Origin: Trichoderma breve
Taxonomy: Eukaryota; Ascomycota; Sordariomycetes; Hypocreales; Hypocreaceae
Length of the DNA: 64,000 nucleotides
Assembly (NCBI RefSeq): GCF_028502605.1
Contig: NC_079236.1
Span: 1,488,001 to 1,552,000 of the forward strand
Direction of reading: 5' to 3'
The notes beneath the pieces are model-generated. The model did no database searches and was not told where the DNA came from. It was given only the letters and a program-made list of their open reading frames with translations. The position numbers were made by a program, and so were the translations under genes. Shown here in pieces: positions 24,111 to 35,902 of this stretch. The stretch's first letter is position 1; every line of letters starts with the position of its first letter.

Positions 24111-27100
24111 TTACTCTTCGTCATCAGTGTCGGGAGGGTGAGGAGTTCCCTTGGGGCTGTTAAGCCACTCAATGTGTCGCAGGCGACGACGAACTTCCCG
24201 ATCCTTGAGCTCCTTCTTGGTCATCTTCTTCTTCTTGCGAGCCTTGAACTTGAGCTCGCCGTTATCCTCGACGCCAGAGTTGACGGCGCTGCTGACGACG
24301 GAGCTGGCCGCAGTGCTCGTAACGCCGCTTCCAGGACGGCTGTCCTCGAAGCGGCCGAGGTCAACGGCGGCGTTGCCGCGCTGGGCAACTCGTCCGTCGT
24401 TGACGAGCCACTGCTCAGAGCAGAGAGCGCCGACGAACTCTTCGTTGTGAGAAATGAGGATAACACCTCCCTTGAACTCTCGGATGGCCACGGCCAAACC
24501 TCCAAGAGAGTCTCGGTCCAAGAAGTTAGTAGGCTCATCAAGAACCAACAAATGCGGGTTGTTCCACATGGCACCGGCAATGACGACCTTGACCTTCTGA
24601 CCGCCAGACAACGAACCAATTTCGTTGTGGTTGGCGATCTCAGGATCCAGGCCAAGATCTTCAAAGTGCTTCGAGATGACAGATGGCTGGAGTTCACGGT
24701 ATCCAAGACCCTCACGAGACGCCTCGTGATCATCAAACTCTTGAACAAGCTTATCGAAGCCCAGCTCAAGCAGAGTCTCACGTGAAATCATGGTGTTGTA
24801 CTTGGGGAGAGTGGCACGCCATTTACTAAATCAAAGAGTTAGTTTCAACGAATCTAGATTTGAGTTTGACTTTCTTTGTCTATCACTTACACTTCATATT
24901 GGAACGTCTTCTTGTACTTTTGACGACCAACAAGCGACTCGATTTGCTTAGCAGGTTTGCCATCCTGGAGATCGACAAACTTGTCCATCTGTTCACGATC
25001 CTGATCGGACAAGGCACGGGTCTGCTTCATGTGGACCTCACGGTCATCACCATGCTGGTATCGCCACTGCAGATACTGGTTGGGAGTCTTCTCCAAGTGC
25101 ATCTCGACGTGCTCCAAAGCATGCTGCTTAATGTAGCCGATACGCAGGTTGGGGTGCTTCTCAACCTTGCCAACAGTGGGAATGGTCTCACCGGTAAGCA
25201 GCTTGATCAAAGTAGACTTGCCAGCACCGTTAGGTCCGATAATAGCGACACGCGAGGAGAGCGAGAGAGAGCAAGAGACGTCTGAAAGGGATGGCTTGGT
25301 AGCCTTGGGGTAGGTGTAAGAGACGTTGCTCATGCGAATGATGGCACGGGTCTGCGACTTGATACCAGTGAGAATACCAGGAGGAGGGAACTTGAACTGG
25401 ACGTTGGACGCCGACAGAGTGTAGTAGCTCTTGGCCTCGGGGCGAAGCTGGACGAATGCCGCAAGGTTACCCTTGTAGCATGCGAGCTTCTTGTTGGGCT
25501 CATAGTGGTAAATGTCGGTGGTGACGTTGTCCAAGAAGCCAGAGTCGTGAGACACAATCAAACTGGTGATGTCGGGGTGCGACTTGAGGTAGTTCTCCAG
25601 CCAAGCAATGTTGGTAACATCCAAGTGGTTAGTAGGTTCGTCCAACAGGAGGACATCGGCACCCTTCAACATGGCTCGGGCCAAGGCGAGCTTCATCTTC
25701 CAACCACCAGAGAGAGAGCCGACCTTTTGGGACTGACGGCCCTCGGGTCCAGAGGTGAAACCAAACTCTTCCAAAACCTCGGAAATGTGCGCAGTTCCCT
25801 GGGGACCGATCTCAGGATCCTTGGAGACGAACTCAAGAATGCTGATGTCGGCGTCTTCGCCCTGGTTGTGCTCGACATAGTAGGTACGCAGGACGTCCTG
25901 GGGAGGGAAACCCTCCAGCTTGCCACCAGCGATGGCCTTCATGAGAGTGGACTTGCCAGCACCGTTGCGACCACAGAGACCATATCTGTGACCCTTGAGA
26001 AGTCGCAGGTTGGTGTGAGAAAGCAGCAGCATACCACCGTAAGCAAGAGAGAAGTCGGCGTTGACAATCTCGATCTCGCCGTCGTCTTCCTTCTCAGGGA
26101 CACCATATCGGCGCTGGTCCTCTTCCAAATAAAATTGCTGGACGGCATCAGCCACCTGCTGAGGAGCGTCAGGGCTCTGCAGCAGGCTCTTGAGGTAGGG
26201 TGCAATCCTGGCAGAGATTCGAGCAATATGGCGATAGTTGACATCAGTGGCAACCATCTCAGAGATGTAGGCCCTAGCGAGCTGGTATATATCGGCCTGC
26301 AGCACGAGTGCGTTGTGCTTCTGCACCTCTGCGTCGAGGACCTTGGCAACGTCTTCGACGGTGGTTTTGGCAATAATGTCCTTGTCGTTACCCATGGCCT
26401 TCTGCATGGTTGCAAGAGCTCTTTCGGCGAGCTCTCGAACCTCAGGGAGAGAGGCACGGTCGCAGACACCCTTGACACCAGGTAACAGCTTGGGAAGGAA
26501 GGCTCTGGCCTCGATAGGATCATGGACAAGCTTGGTCAAGTTCTCAACAATGACGACTGTCTGTCTGAGAACCTCCTGCGAGGTGGTGGGAGTGTTGAGA
26601 GATCTCTCGAGGAAAGGCGTCAACAGCGCCAGCACAGGGGATGTGACAACAGCCACGAATGTAGTCATTGACAGGGCGTGGATGGCCTTTTGGAGGGTCT
26701 GGGGAGAAGGATGCTGCATAGTGTCGACGAGCAGGGGAATTCGAGGGGTAACGTCATCGTTGGACAGAAGAGTCGTAAGAGAGTTCATCGTCTTGACAGC
26801 CTGCTTCTCCACCTCGGTCTTCAAGTCGTGCATGCCACCCTCAACGAGAGGAATCAAGCCAGCGAGCTTGGCTCCCATGGCCTCGCGAAGCACATCCTTA
26901 TCAGCAGCCTCCTCCTTGGTAGAGCCAACAACCATCTGCGACTTGTCGGCCATCTTCTGCAGCAACAGGTAGGCACCCACGGTACCCTGCCACTTGCCCG
27001 TCTTCTTGGAGAGATACTGGGTCAAGACGGGCAGCAGTCCAACAACCAGGGCCTCAGCACTGAGGTTGGCGAACAGCGCATCAAGACCATATTGGGCAGC

Positions 27101-27493
27101 CTCGCGGACAACAGAGCCCTTGTCCGACAGGGCATCCAGGGCAACGGTGACAGTGCTGGCATCCTGAATCAGGAGCACAACCTCGCTCAGGGCCTCGCGC
27201 GGAGGGAACCGCTCGAAGATGGCACCCAACAGGTTCTGGCTGCTCTCTCGGCGGAGCCCGCTCTTCTTATCAGCAGCCGCCTTCTTGACCTCGGTGAGGA
27301 TGCCGTATGTGGTCAGGCCGGAAGATCCGACCGAGTTGAGGAGGACATCGCAAAGAGCATAGCAGGCATCGATGGACGCAGCGGACGTCTGAGCGTTGAA
27401 GATGGTGTTGATGAAGGCCGCGATATCCTCCTGCGATGGCGGGGGAGGGGCTTCTTTCGACACCACGAGCGGCGGCGAAACCGGGTGAGGCAT
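24111..27493 (-). CDS. ABC-F ATPase of the eEF3 family, New1/Elf1 type
   Basis: Two exons on the minus strand (24891-27493 and 24111-24825) give 1,105 residues. Residues 1 to about 430 are HEAT-like helical repeats. ABC domain 1 has Walker A GRNGAGKST (about 509), signature LSGGW (about 593) and LLLDEPTNHLD (about 616). ABC domain 2 has GPNGAGKST (about 756), an inserted region holding FDDHEASREGLGYREL, LSGGQ (about 941) and LVLDEPTNFLDRDSLGG. This is the eEF3/New1/Elf1 architecture. The tail, RRRLRHIEWLNSPKGTP then an acidic DTDDEE end after a Lys-rich stretch, differs from my recollection of the eEF3 tail and fits New1/Elf1 better. Yeast New1 acts in translation termination and ribosome recycling; S. 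pombe Elf1 was linked to mRNA export. There is no Q/N-rich prion domain like that of yeast New1. Canonical eEF3 is the main alternative. Confidence 0.85.
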
Positions 27494-28555
27494 TGCTGAG
27501 GTTTTGGAGCGTCCTGCCTGTGAGAATTAAAGGGGGAGAAACAAAAGTCAAAACAAGGAGATTCCCCAGAACAAAAAGGTCTCAGCCGCAGGACGCAAGA
27601 AGGGCTGTTCTCTAGCAAAGTCTGGGGAGGCAAAAGAAAGAGAAAAGGCGATGTTGGTCGAAGGAAAAAAGAAAGAATACGGGGATAAGACAAGAAGCTG
27701 AAAAGGGTCTGGTGCTGGCCCATCAGCAAGGCGCTGCGATTCGAAAAATTTCTCTTATCAGCCCCTTATCTCACTAGCCGGGTTGGAAATGCAACAGCCG
27801 CTAAGCATGTGCGGCTGACGTTATCGCCATTTGCAACTCCACGTGGGTCACGGCGAGCATCATCTGTGGCCGGACCGGGGCTGCTGTTATAAATCGAGGC
27901 ACTGTAAAAAGGCTCATTCATTTCTTGGGATGCTGCTGGTAAATGCCGAAATCATCATAGTAGGCAAGTCATAGTTGACACAATTACATAACATTTCACT
28001 CTCTAATTTGATTTGATACATGTGCAAAATAGCAGTCAAAAGAAGAAGAAAATGCCAGCCATATCAAGGTCAATGCAAAAATGATAGAATTGAAAAAAAC
28101 TTGCTTCTTGTCTAGACGATCCTTGTGTTCTCCGCAAAGTCCAGCATGCTTTAACTTTAGTTCATGATCCGAGTCTACACTTCGTTTGCCCATCGCTGTG
28201 AAGCCACCACGCCTCTCCAATCAAGAAAAAGAAATGATAAAAAAAAGAAGATTGGATGAAGAAAAGAAGAAACATCAAGTGAAAGTACAAAAATAGGTAA
28301 ATGTACCGCCCACAAGGGGCATAATTAGAAACACATACACTTCCAACACGTTGCAAGAATCGTACACTGCTCCATGTATGTCCATTCTAATCGTATGTTT
28401 CCTTCGTGAATTATTCGAGTGCGAGTAAATCAAAAGAAAAAAAAGGCATCATCATTGATGGTTGTGAAAAATAAAAACGAAGAAAAGGTAAAAATGAAAA
28501 TGAGAAAAAAAATGTCAAGAAATTGAAAGCACGCGATATACTGAGGTCATTAACA
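27494..28555. other. Intergenic: ABC-F promoter and Erf2 3' region
   Basis: No gene seen. The 300 bp upstream of the ABC-F start hold its promoter and leader; the AT-rich remainder, with A-runs, is probably the Erf2 3' UTR side. Short minus-strand frames here are low complexity. Confidence 0.45.
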
Positions 28556-30669
28556 TCACGGTTCACCCTGGCTTGAACCCCGGAGGGTGACAGGGCCTTG
28601 GAAGCCACCTTGGGAAGGGGGCTTGACAGCGTCCATCTCGAGGCCTCGAGAATCAAGCACTGGACGTTGGTCCCGGTGAAGACCAAATCGTTGATCGCCG
28701 TTCTCATAGCGCTTCTTGAACTGGTAATAAGAGGGCGTGCGGGGTCGGCAGAGAACGGCCAGGATGTTCCTCCAGAAGCTTGCTTGGTCAAATGGACGAT
28801 ATCGTTCGCTCTTGGTGAACTTGTGAGAGTTCATGAATTCTCTCGTCGTTTCGCCACGGGCCATCAAGAAGATGTGATATCCCATGAGCGCGGCGGGGTA
28901 GAGAAAGGCAAAGACTCCCAGGATGACCAAGGCCAGAGAAACACGGAAGTGGTCGATGGATTTGGAAAAGGAAATGTTTTTTTGGTTCATGTAAACAATG
29001 AGTTGTGCAAGGCTTGCGCCGATCAAGTAGAGGGAGAGGATGGTGGCAGATGAGACAAAGGTGAAAAAGTATCGGTAGTTGCGTTTGCCAACGCAGTTGT
29101 TGAGCCACACGCAGTGGTGGTCGTGCGTCTCGACGCAGTTGTCACATAGACGGCAGTGGTGAGCACGAGGGGGTCGCCAGATGTTGCACGTCCGGCAGTG
29201 CTTGACGGGGAACTCCATGGCGGCCGCCGTCGGCTCCGCTGACTTTATCAGTGTCCAGTCGTTTGTGGGGGGGTCGACACGAAGGGGATCTTCATGCGGC
29301 CCAAGAGGTGGGAACTGGTGAAGATTTCGGGGAAGGATCTGGTATCAGTTAGCATGCTGGGCACGTCCCGTTGCGTCGAGGAAAAGGGCCAAAGCTAAAA
29401 GGTGCTACTTACTCCGGGGTCCGAAATGGAAGCATGGAGGAAAGAGGAGAAGCAAAGGTAGGCAAGGTATGCAAAGATGATGGGGATGGCGGGAGAAATG
29501 TTGTGCCAAAGCCACGGCGCCTCGAAGACGAAGAACAGAACGCAAGGGATAACGATGAAGACTCCAGTAGCAACGTTGATAGGCCGCTGCCTAGTGTTTT
29601 GCCATCGGCCTCCGAAGAAGAACATGGTATTGCCCTCAAAGTACTCATAGTTGCGTTCTTTGCTGTACTTGTGCTGTACTGCGGTGCTCTCGGTCTTGGG
29701 TCGTAGTTGGGAATCAATAGGGTTTAGTCGTGGTGACGACGCAGTGGAGGCGAGTTTTTCCACACCAGGCGCGTTTCGATCCTCAGCACTCTGGGCCTGA
29801 TCACGGTCACTCATCCCGGGGAGGAAAGTTGACCCAAACGACCGGGGGGTTTTGAGCATTGGGCTGGGGAAATTCCTCAAATCTCTCAGGCTCGTGGTTC
29901 CGCTCAGGTCAAGATGTGGGTGGGCCTTCTCCGGAACCGAGGCCTTGCGCAGCGGTCGAACGCTCTCGGACATGCTCCCTCCAGCATAGTGACCGGTAGG
30001 GCTGGTGGCTTCCGTAGCCTGATCGAATGTGTCGTGCTCGGTAAAGTCGGTGCCGCGGGAGGGCAGGTGCCTCTGCTCTTCGCTATACATGACGTGCTGG
30101 AACTGCGGCGGGCCATGCTGGGCCACTGGTGAAGGTGCAAAGTCGTGGATCACACTGCCATCGATATCCGTTGCGTTGTCGGGCAGGTCTCCAAACTGTG
30201 GCTGGGGCGCAGCTGGTGGTGGCTGGGTCGTCGCGAGAGGTCGTGCGGCTCCGGCTCTCTGGGCCTGCAGCTTTTGCGAGCTCATGGGGTGGAAAAAGGC
30301 GTTTGACGTGAGCCCTTGAACGTGGCTACGTGATGTCAGGCTCGGCGACGTTCCCAGCGCGGAACTGGTTGTGCTGGTGCCGCTTCCTCTCTTGCCGACG
30401 CCCAAGTTCTTCCTGGCGCCTCCCCATATTTTGGACGAAGCCGCGGTCATGGCCGTCTCTGGTCGAATCACCGATCCTGATTCCCTTGTTTGATGCGTCT
30501 TGGGTGCCGAAGTTGAAGCGTTACCGTCGGCCTCATCCTCGCTGGCGATGTCGGTCATGTGGGAGGATACAACGCTCCCAGGGCGATGTCCATCTGGAGT
30601 CGAAGATGCGGGATGTGAGAAAGTCGGGACATTGCCAGTCGGCGAAACGGGCTCGTCTTGGGACGCCAT
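28556..30669 (-). CDS. erf2: DHHC palmitoyltransferase, Erf2-like
   Basis: Two exons (29413-30669 and 28556-29338) give 679 residues. A long Ser/Pro/Thr-rich N-terminus (about 1-345) is probably disordered. Two membrane helices follow (FIVIPCVLFFVF and IIFAYLAYLCFSSF), then the cysteine-rich domain KHCRTCNIWRPPRAHHC..DNCVETHD-H-H-C with catalytic Cys495, then two more helices and a TTREFMN/TTxE-type motif. In yeast, Erf2 with Erf4 palmitoylates Ras at the ER or Golgi; that role is inferred here. The C-terminal cytosolic tail is Gly/Pro-rich. The protein is much longer than yeast Erf2 (about 360 residues) because of the N-terminal extension, which is common in filamentous fungi. Confidence 0.9.
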
Positions 30670-32245
30670 CGTGATGGTTCCGTATGTGCAAATTCCCTGA
30701 GTTGTGCTATAACATAGCCCGTTCTCTCAATCTTTTCTTTTTTTTCCGTCGAAGTTTTTTTTTTTTTCTTATTCAAGGCCCCTTCAGAGAGCACGAGATC
30801 CGAGTGTTCCGCCAAAATCTCACTGCGAAAAAAGAAGACCGTGGCGAACAGCGTATGACAGATCGACTCGAGGTTTGACAAATTTGCGGCTACCGGAAAC
30901 ACGCAGGGGGGACGAAATAAGATGGGTGGTTCCGCGCGATGGGAAAATGGCTGTGTGGGAAAATGGTAATTCGGGTGGCCGCTTTGTAAGAAGTGTCGCG
31001 CAAGAAGTCGTCGAGTTGGGGATCGGATCGCGAGATTCCAAATGGGCGTATCAATCAAAGGAGCGTAAAATGAAAGGCTGTGTTTAAAAAAAAGACAAGG
31101 GAGAGAGAGCGTAAACGAATCGAAAAAACTAGGTACAGTCGGTTAGAGGGAGCGTCGGAAGCGGGGATGCTTCAAGATGGGAAAAGAAAAGAAAAAATGG
31201 TGACAAAGGCAGTTTCGGAGGGTTGATGGACAGGCCGGAAGGATGCCCGCTCCGGCAAAAGCGGAGGAAAGAAAGAGAGAGAGAGAAGCAGCGAGTTAAA
31301 CATGCGAATTCCTTTTTCCTCAGTCGCGAGTCTCTCTGCCGTTCGTCCACTTTTCGACGCCTGTTAACGAGGCTGCAGGCATGCGCCCAGACCCTCCTTT
31401 TTCCCTGGCAGGGCAAAAGGGGCTGGCCATTGGTGCGTTTGTCTCTGCGCAATTTGGAGGTTGAGGCCGGCAGCGGTAGCGGCCGTCCGAGCGTGTCGTA
31501 TTGAGTACTTACAGGTTAGCCTGCAGATGGTGGAAATTACAGGGCTGCTTCGAATCTTTCAAGTCTAGCCGGCGTAGTCGGTACCTGAGCGGCACGCAAC
31601 GGGTACATGCCGTCACGCACGGAGCACACCACCAGTGCTTGAAGTGAGTGACCTGCAGCCCGGAGGTCGAGAAGCTGGGGCTTGCATGAGATGAATTGCA
31701 GCTCACAGTTGAGCTTCACGTGGAGCTAAAAACAAGGTACATGCCGTCTTACCTGTACATACGAGACAAGGAAGACAAGTTAGGTATCTAGCTGCTGACA
31801 AACCCTGAGAAATGTCTTCGTATCCCAATTCCCCAGGCACAGTATTCAGTAGCATTCAAGCATTCACATGCACAATTCCCGCCACGCTCGTCATTGGCCT
31901 GTGGAAATTGCCCAGCAGCCATCAGGCGGCCTAGCGCGCTGTGATGTGACGGCGATCAATGCCCAACACGCTGCATTTTTTCATGCCTGGCCTGGAACAC
32001 CAGTGAGCTCATGGTTACCTAAGCTGAGCCATCGCAACAACCAAGCTTGCAGACCATGTGACTTCTCACGTGCATCATCCCACCTTCGGCATTGGCCAAT
32101 GGCAGCCTCGGAATCTCGGGTTGAAATCATCATACGACCCCAGCTTTAGCACCACTATTCCAAGCAAGCTTTTGGCCCATTTCTCGACCTCCAAAGAAAC
32201 AAACCTCCCCTATCAACCAAACCTACGCCAATTCGTCCCGTCAAA
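30670..32245. other. 1.6-kb divergent promoter region
   Basis: No supported gene lies between Erf2 (minus) and the small mitochondrial-type gene (plus). T-runs lie at about 30739-30770 just upstream of the Erf2 start, and GA/AG-rich stretches at 31100-31290. Both promoters should be here. Confidence 0.45.
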
Positions 32246-32906
32246 ATGGCCTCCATGATCACCCGCCGCTTCTTCTCCACGACTGTCCGTCGCATGTCCG
32301 TGGATACCGCCTCCAAGGCGGAGCTCCAGTCCGAGTCCAAGCGCAACCCCGAGATTTATGTGCGTCATATTGGAAAAGGCGAAGCTCTTCGTCTCGCAGC
32401 TCCGTCGTGTCCCGCGCCGCTCCCTTGAAGGTTTTCGATGGCTAATGGTTTTGTTTTGGGGTGTTTATAGATCCTCGGTGGAGTTATGGTTGCCGCTCTG
32501 GGCGGTGCCGGCTTCTACTTCGGTATGCGACCCAGACATGCAACTCCTTGCTGGACATGATGCAATGCAACTCGGCCATCCTCGACATTGGGCCCTGCCT
32601 CTGTTTCTTTACAGCAGCGGCCGCTTGCACCAAGTACCATATGAGAATCGCCAAGTACTATATACTAATGTTTCCATTGCAGGCCGATCTCCCACCCACG
32701 CCACCTCTGAGTCTCCTGTCAACGTCGCCAGCATGGCCTGGGAAGGCGAGGGCAAGGGCAAGTACCAGTACCACCCCGGCGGTGACCCCAACGCTGCTCC
32801 CCGTGATGCTCCCAGCGCCCTCAACGTTGTCATCATCCCCAACGTCACCGCTCCCAAGGAGTACCACGACAAGTTCAACAAGTGGGGCAAGGAGGGATAC
32901 CCTTAA
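32246..32906 (+). CDS. Small mitochondrial-type single-pass membrane protein, unknown function
   Basis: Three exons (32246-32359, 32471-32522, 32683-32906) give 129 residues. The N-terminus MASMITRRFFSTTVRRMS is basic and hydroxylated with no acidic residues, a typical mitochondrial presequence. One short glycine-rich hydrophobic segment follows (ILGGVMVAALGGAGFYFG, about 39-56). The rest is soluble, with KYQYHPGGDPNAAPRDAPSA and a C-terminal PKEYHDKFNKWGKEGYP. The layout suggests an inner-membrane protein with its C-terminal part outside the membrane, possibly an accessory subunit of a respiratory complex or an assembly factor. I do not recognise the family, although the sequence feels conserved among ascomycetes. 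Three exons for 129 residues, with in-frame joins at GTGCGT and GTATGC donors, support it being real. Confidence 0.8.
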
Positions 32907-33419
32907 ATGGTGGAATGCGCACATGGAAACTGTGAGCAATGATGGAAATGGTAGAAGCGGGCATTCTTGTATTTAAATGAGGCGTGTTCGCCTGTGTAGA
33001 CATATGGGTGTGGAGGGGGATGTGTCATGGTTTTTAAAACAAAACGATGATGAGACAGAAAAAGAAGGAGAAGAAAAAATGAAGATTATTTTTGCATACA
33101 CCTTCAAAAGTGAGGCATTGGGGAAGAGGTAGTAAACCATCACTAAGTAATTGAACGGTTTCAAGCTGCAGTCGTCTCATCACCTTTGCCAAATCGACAT
33201 CACTCAAATGGAACAGAAGTGTCAAGCCAAAATACATCATGGCCCCTATCATTGCAGCCCTTTCTCAATCATTGAGAGAATATTTCCTATCATAACAAGC
33301 CTGTCAAACAGGCAACCCCTCATAAATTTCTAGCCCTTTCGACGCCAATGTTCTGATTCTTCCCTATCAGATCCAAACACCTCCCTTATACCTCACTCCT
33401 ACGAAACACCAACCCATGG
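32907..33419. other. Intergenic region between convergent genes
   Basis: 513 bp with no gene; it holds the 3' UTRs of the small mitochondrial-type gene and the phosphoserine phosphatase gene. Confidence 0.5.
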
Positions 33420-34859
33420 CTAAGAAATCAGCATATCTACCTCCTCGCCCGTGAATCCAAACAGGTAGAGCAAGTCCAGCATGCTCTGTCCGTTCAATCG
33501 CGCCCCAGCCTCCATCTGCACCGTCGGCTTCGCATTCCACGCCACGCCCAGGCCGGCCTTTTCCATCATCAGGAGGTCGTTGGCGCCGTCTCCAACGGCA
33601 ATGACCTGGGACAAATCGATGCCCTCCTTTTGCGCAATTTCAACGAGGAGATCGCGCTTGCGCTCCTTTCCGACAATGATGCCCTTGACTTCGCCCGTGA
33701 GCTTACCGTCTTCGATGACCACTTCGTTGGCGTGCGCATGGTCGATGCCGAGCTCCTTGGCCAACCATCCCGTCAGCGGCAGAAAGCCTCCGGATAGAAC
33801 AGCCGTCTTGACGCCGAGGCGTTTCAGCGCCTTGAGCAGATCCCGCACGCCGTTGGTGACGTCGAGAACAGGCCGAAGATCCTCAAAGAGGGTTGCCGGT
33901 AGGCCCTTGAGAAGCGCGACTCTCTCGCGGAACGATGACTCAAAGTTGAGCTCACCCATCATGGCGCGGTGCGTAATTCCAGCCACACGCTCAGCAAGAT
34001 CCGGCGGGTCCTTGATGGTCTCAGCCAGCAGGTCAATGACCTCCTGTGTGATGAGGGTGCTGTCCATGTCAAAGACAACCAGTCTGGGGTGCTTCCTCCA
34101 CAGGACATCCCTCTGCAGGGCCACGTCGACATTCCACTCCTGCTCAAATCTGTAAATCAGCTCGTGTTTCCGCAGATCGTCCAGGCTGAGGTAGCTGGGC
34201 GACGGAGCGGGCGTCAGCGTCAGTTCAACGACCCGGGGGCTCTCCTGGTTATCCAGACAGCGATGCGACGAGTGCGGCTCCTCGGCGCCGTCAGGCAGGG
34301 GGAACGTCGACATGAGGTGGAGGAAGGACGTGATGCACAGCGGCGAGACGTAGGAGCCGTAGAGGTGGTCAAGCTGCTCCGACTCCTGCGTGGGAGGCTC
34401 AAGAGGGAACTCGTCCATGCTGGTCGTCGGCGCCATGTTGGGAGGCAGAGACTCGGTGCTGTCGGCCAGCCCGGACTTGGCGGGGGATCGCGACCGGCTG
34501 AGGCCCCCGGAAGAGCTCCTGGGCGGCGCATTGCGGTCGGATCCCTTGTAGAACAGCGTGGCGATGAGTCTGTCCGAGCGGCGGCCAGCAGGCGGCGCGC
34601 AGTTGGGATGCGAGTAGCTGTGCGAGACGCCGCTGTCGACGATGATGGGCGGGTGCTCGGGCGACGGCACGCCATTGAAGGGCAGCTTGGGCGACTTGGA
34701 CGGCGACGAGTCCTCGACGACGGTGTCGATGCCGTGATGGGCCTCGGGGATGCGGTGCTGCGGCGGGCGATACTGCTGGTGGTCGCTGAGGTACGAGCTG
34801 CTCCGCATGCTGCTGGTGAGCTGCGGGCGTTGCGACGACGTCTTTGCCGTGTCCGCCAT
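33420..34859 (-). CDS. ser2: Phosphoserine phosphatase (HAD family)
   Basis: Single exon, 479 residues. The C-terminal half is a complete SerB-type HAD domain: motif I FDMDSTLITQEV (about 262-273) with the catalytic Asp pair, GELNFESSFRERVALLKG, motif II VLSGGF, and motif III IAVGDGANDLLMM. The enzyme removes phosphate from O-phosphoserine in the last step of serine synthesis, in the cytosol. Residues 1-150 are Ser/Pro/His-rich and likely disordered; residues 150-250 include YVSPLCITSFLHLMS and VELTLTPAPS, which may be a degenerate regulatory region. Yeast Ser2 is about 309 residues, so the N-terminal extension is the main oddity. Serine feeds cysteine and one-carbon metabolism, a loose link to the PAPS reductase gene 5 kb away. 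Confidence 0.93.
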   Translation of the reverse strand: MADTAKTSSQRPQLTSSMRSSSYLSDHQQYRPPQHRIPEAHHGIDTVVEDSSPSKSPKLPFNGVPSPEHPPIIVDSGVSHSYSHPNCAPPAGRRSDRLIATLFYKGSDRNAPPRSSSGGLSRSRSPAKSGLADSTESLPPNMAPTTSMDEFPLEPPTQESEQLDHLYGSYVSPLCITSFLHLMSTFPLPDGAEEPHSSHRCLDNQESPRVVELTLTPAPSPSYLSLDDLRKHELIYRFEQEWNVDVALQRDVLWRKHPRLVVFDMDSTLITQEVIDLLAETIKDPPDLAERVAGITHRAMMGELNFESSFRERVALLKGLPATLFEDLRPVLDVTNGVRDLLKALKRLGVKTAVLSGGFLPLTGWLAKELGIDHAHANEVVIEDGKLTGEVKGIIVGKERKRDLLVEIAQKEGIDLSQVIAVGDGANDLLMMEKAGLGVAWNAKPTVQMEAGARLNGQSMLDLLYLFGFTGEEVDMLIS

Positions 34860-35902
34860 GATGATCGTTTTTGCGCCGTTTAGTTATTTGAAGCAGATGT
34901 TGGATGGCGGGCAGAAGCAAGCCGCAGCGAAAGCCGGAGAGCTGGCTAGACGAGGGCGAGGGCGAGGACGTGGAAAGCCGCAAAACAACAGCCTCCCCAG
35001 AGTTTCGTCGGTTTGGCAGCCTCGCACAAGATCGAGGAGGAGTTTCAAGTTCAGCCTGCCCGCCGCTTTTGCCGCTTTTGATTTCTCGGACGGGGGGTGG
35101 AGAGATTGCTCCGGGGTCGCACTAGCAGAGCAGAGCAAAGTGGACTGGGCTCCAAGTTATGGTGTGATTTGCGCATAAAAAAGAGTAGCTGGACGGGGAA
35201 AATGAATGGCTGGTGATGGATGCGGGCAGATTTCTGGAGGAGGGGCTGCGATTATACTGTGTTGTACGTATCCATGGAGTGCTTTTACTTAACCTGGAGC
35301 GAGATTAAATCTTTACTTTTCACTATCAAGAAGCTTTGATAAGCGACCAATGATGAATATCTATATTTTATTGAATTGCATTACACTGAATTTACCAACA
35401 AGTCAATCATCAAAATAAAAACTCAATGCAAATGAGACATAAAGAGAGAAAACTTCAACGCCTCCAGTGAAGATCATTCGTCACTGTGCAGTAGCTGTAG
35501 CCCCGCGCCTGTCAGTCCCACGTGCACACCAAAAGGTTAAACCACGCTTAGTCATTTTGCAATAGACAGCAAAACTCCAAGAAGACCATCATGGTCAGTC
35601 AGATGCCATATGATTGATTGTATCAGCTGGCACATCTATAAAATTACTTTCTAATATTGGAGTAAGATGAATCGCCCATCGTGAAATTCAATACAATATA
35701 CGGAAAAATTAGTTGTCAAAGTATCTATAACAAGTAATAAGTTGAGTTGTCGTGTAAATCATTCGTCAACCCCCAGCGACTGTTAGGCTTTCAACAACTC
35801 TCCTTTACGCTCAATACGCCTTCCACAAACAAGTGAAAAAGAAAAGAAACGATAAACAAAGAAATATATAAGCAAAAGAGGCATCATCATATCTCTCATC
35901 TC
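34860..35902. other. Intergenic: phosphoserine phosphatase promoter and regulator 3' region
   Basis: No gene seen. A purine-rich leader (34860-35000) is followed by AT-rich sequence from about 35.3 kb that should contain the 3' UTR of the Zn2Cys6 gene. Confidence 0.5.

Noticed and set aside
25505..26485. 326-codon frame antisense to the ABC-F gene
   Set aside because: A shadow of a highly conserved coding sequence.
33969..34883. 304-codon frame antisense to phosphoserine phosphatase
   Set aside because: A shadow frame; Arg/Gly/Val-rich with no domains, while the sense frame has a complete HAD domain.
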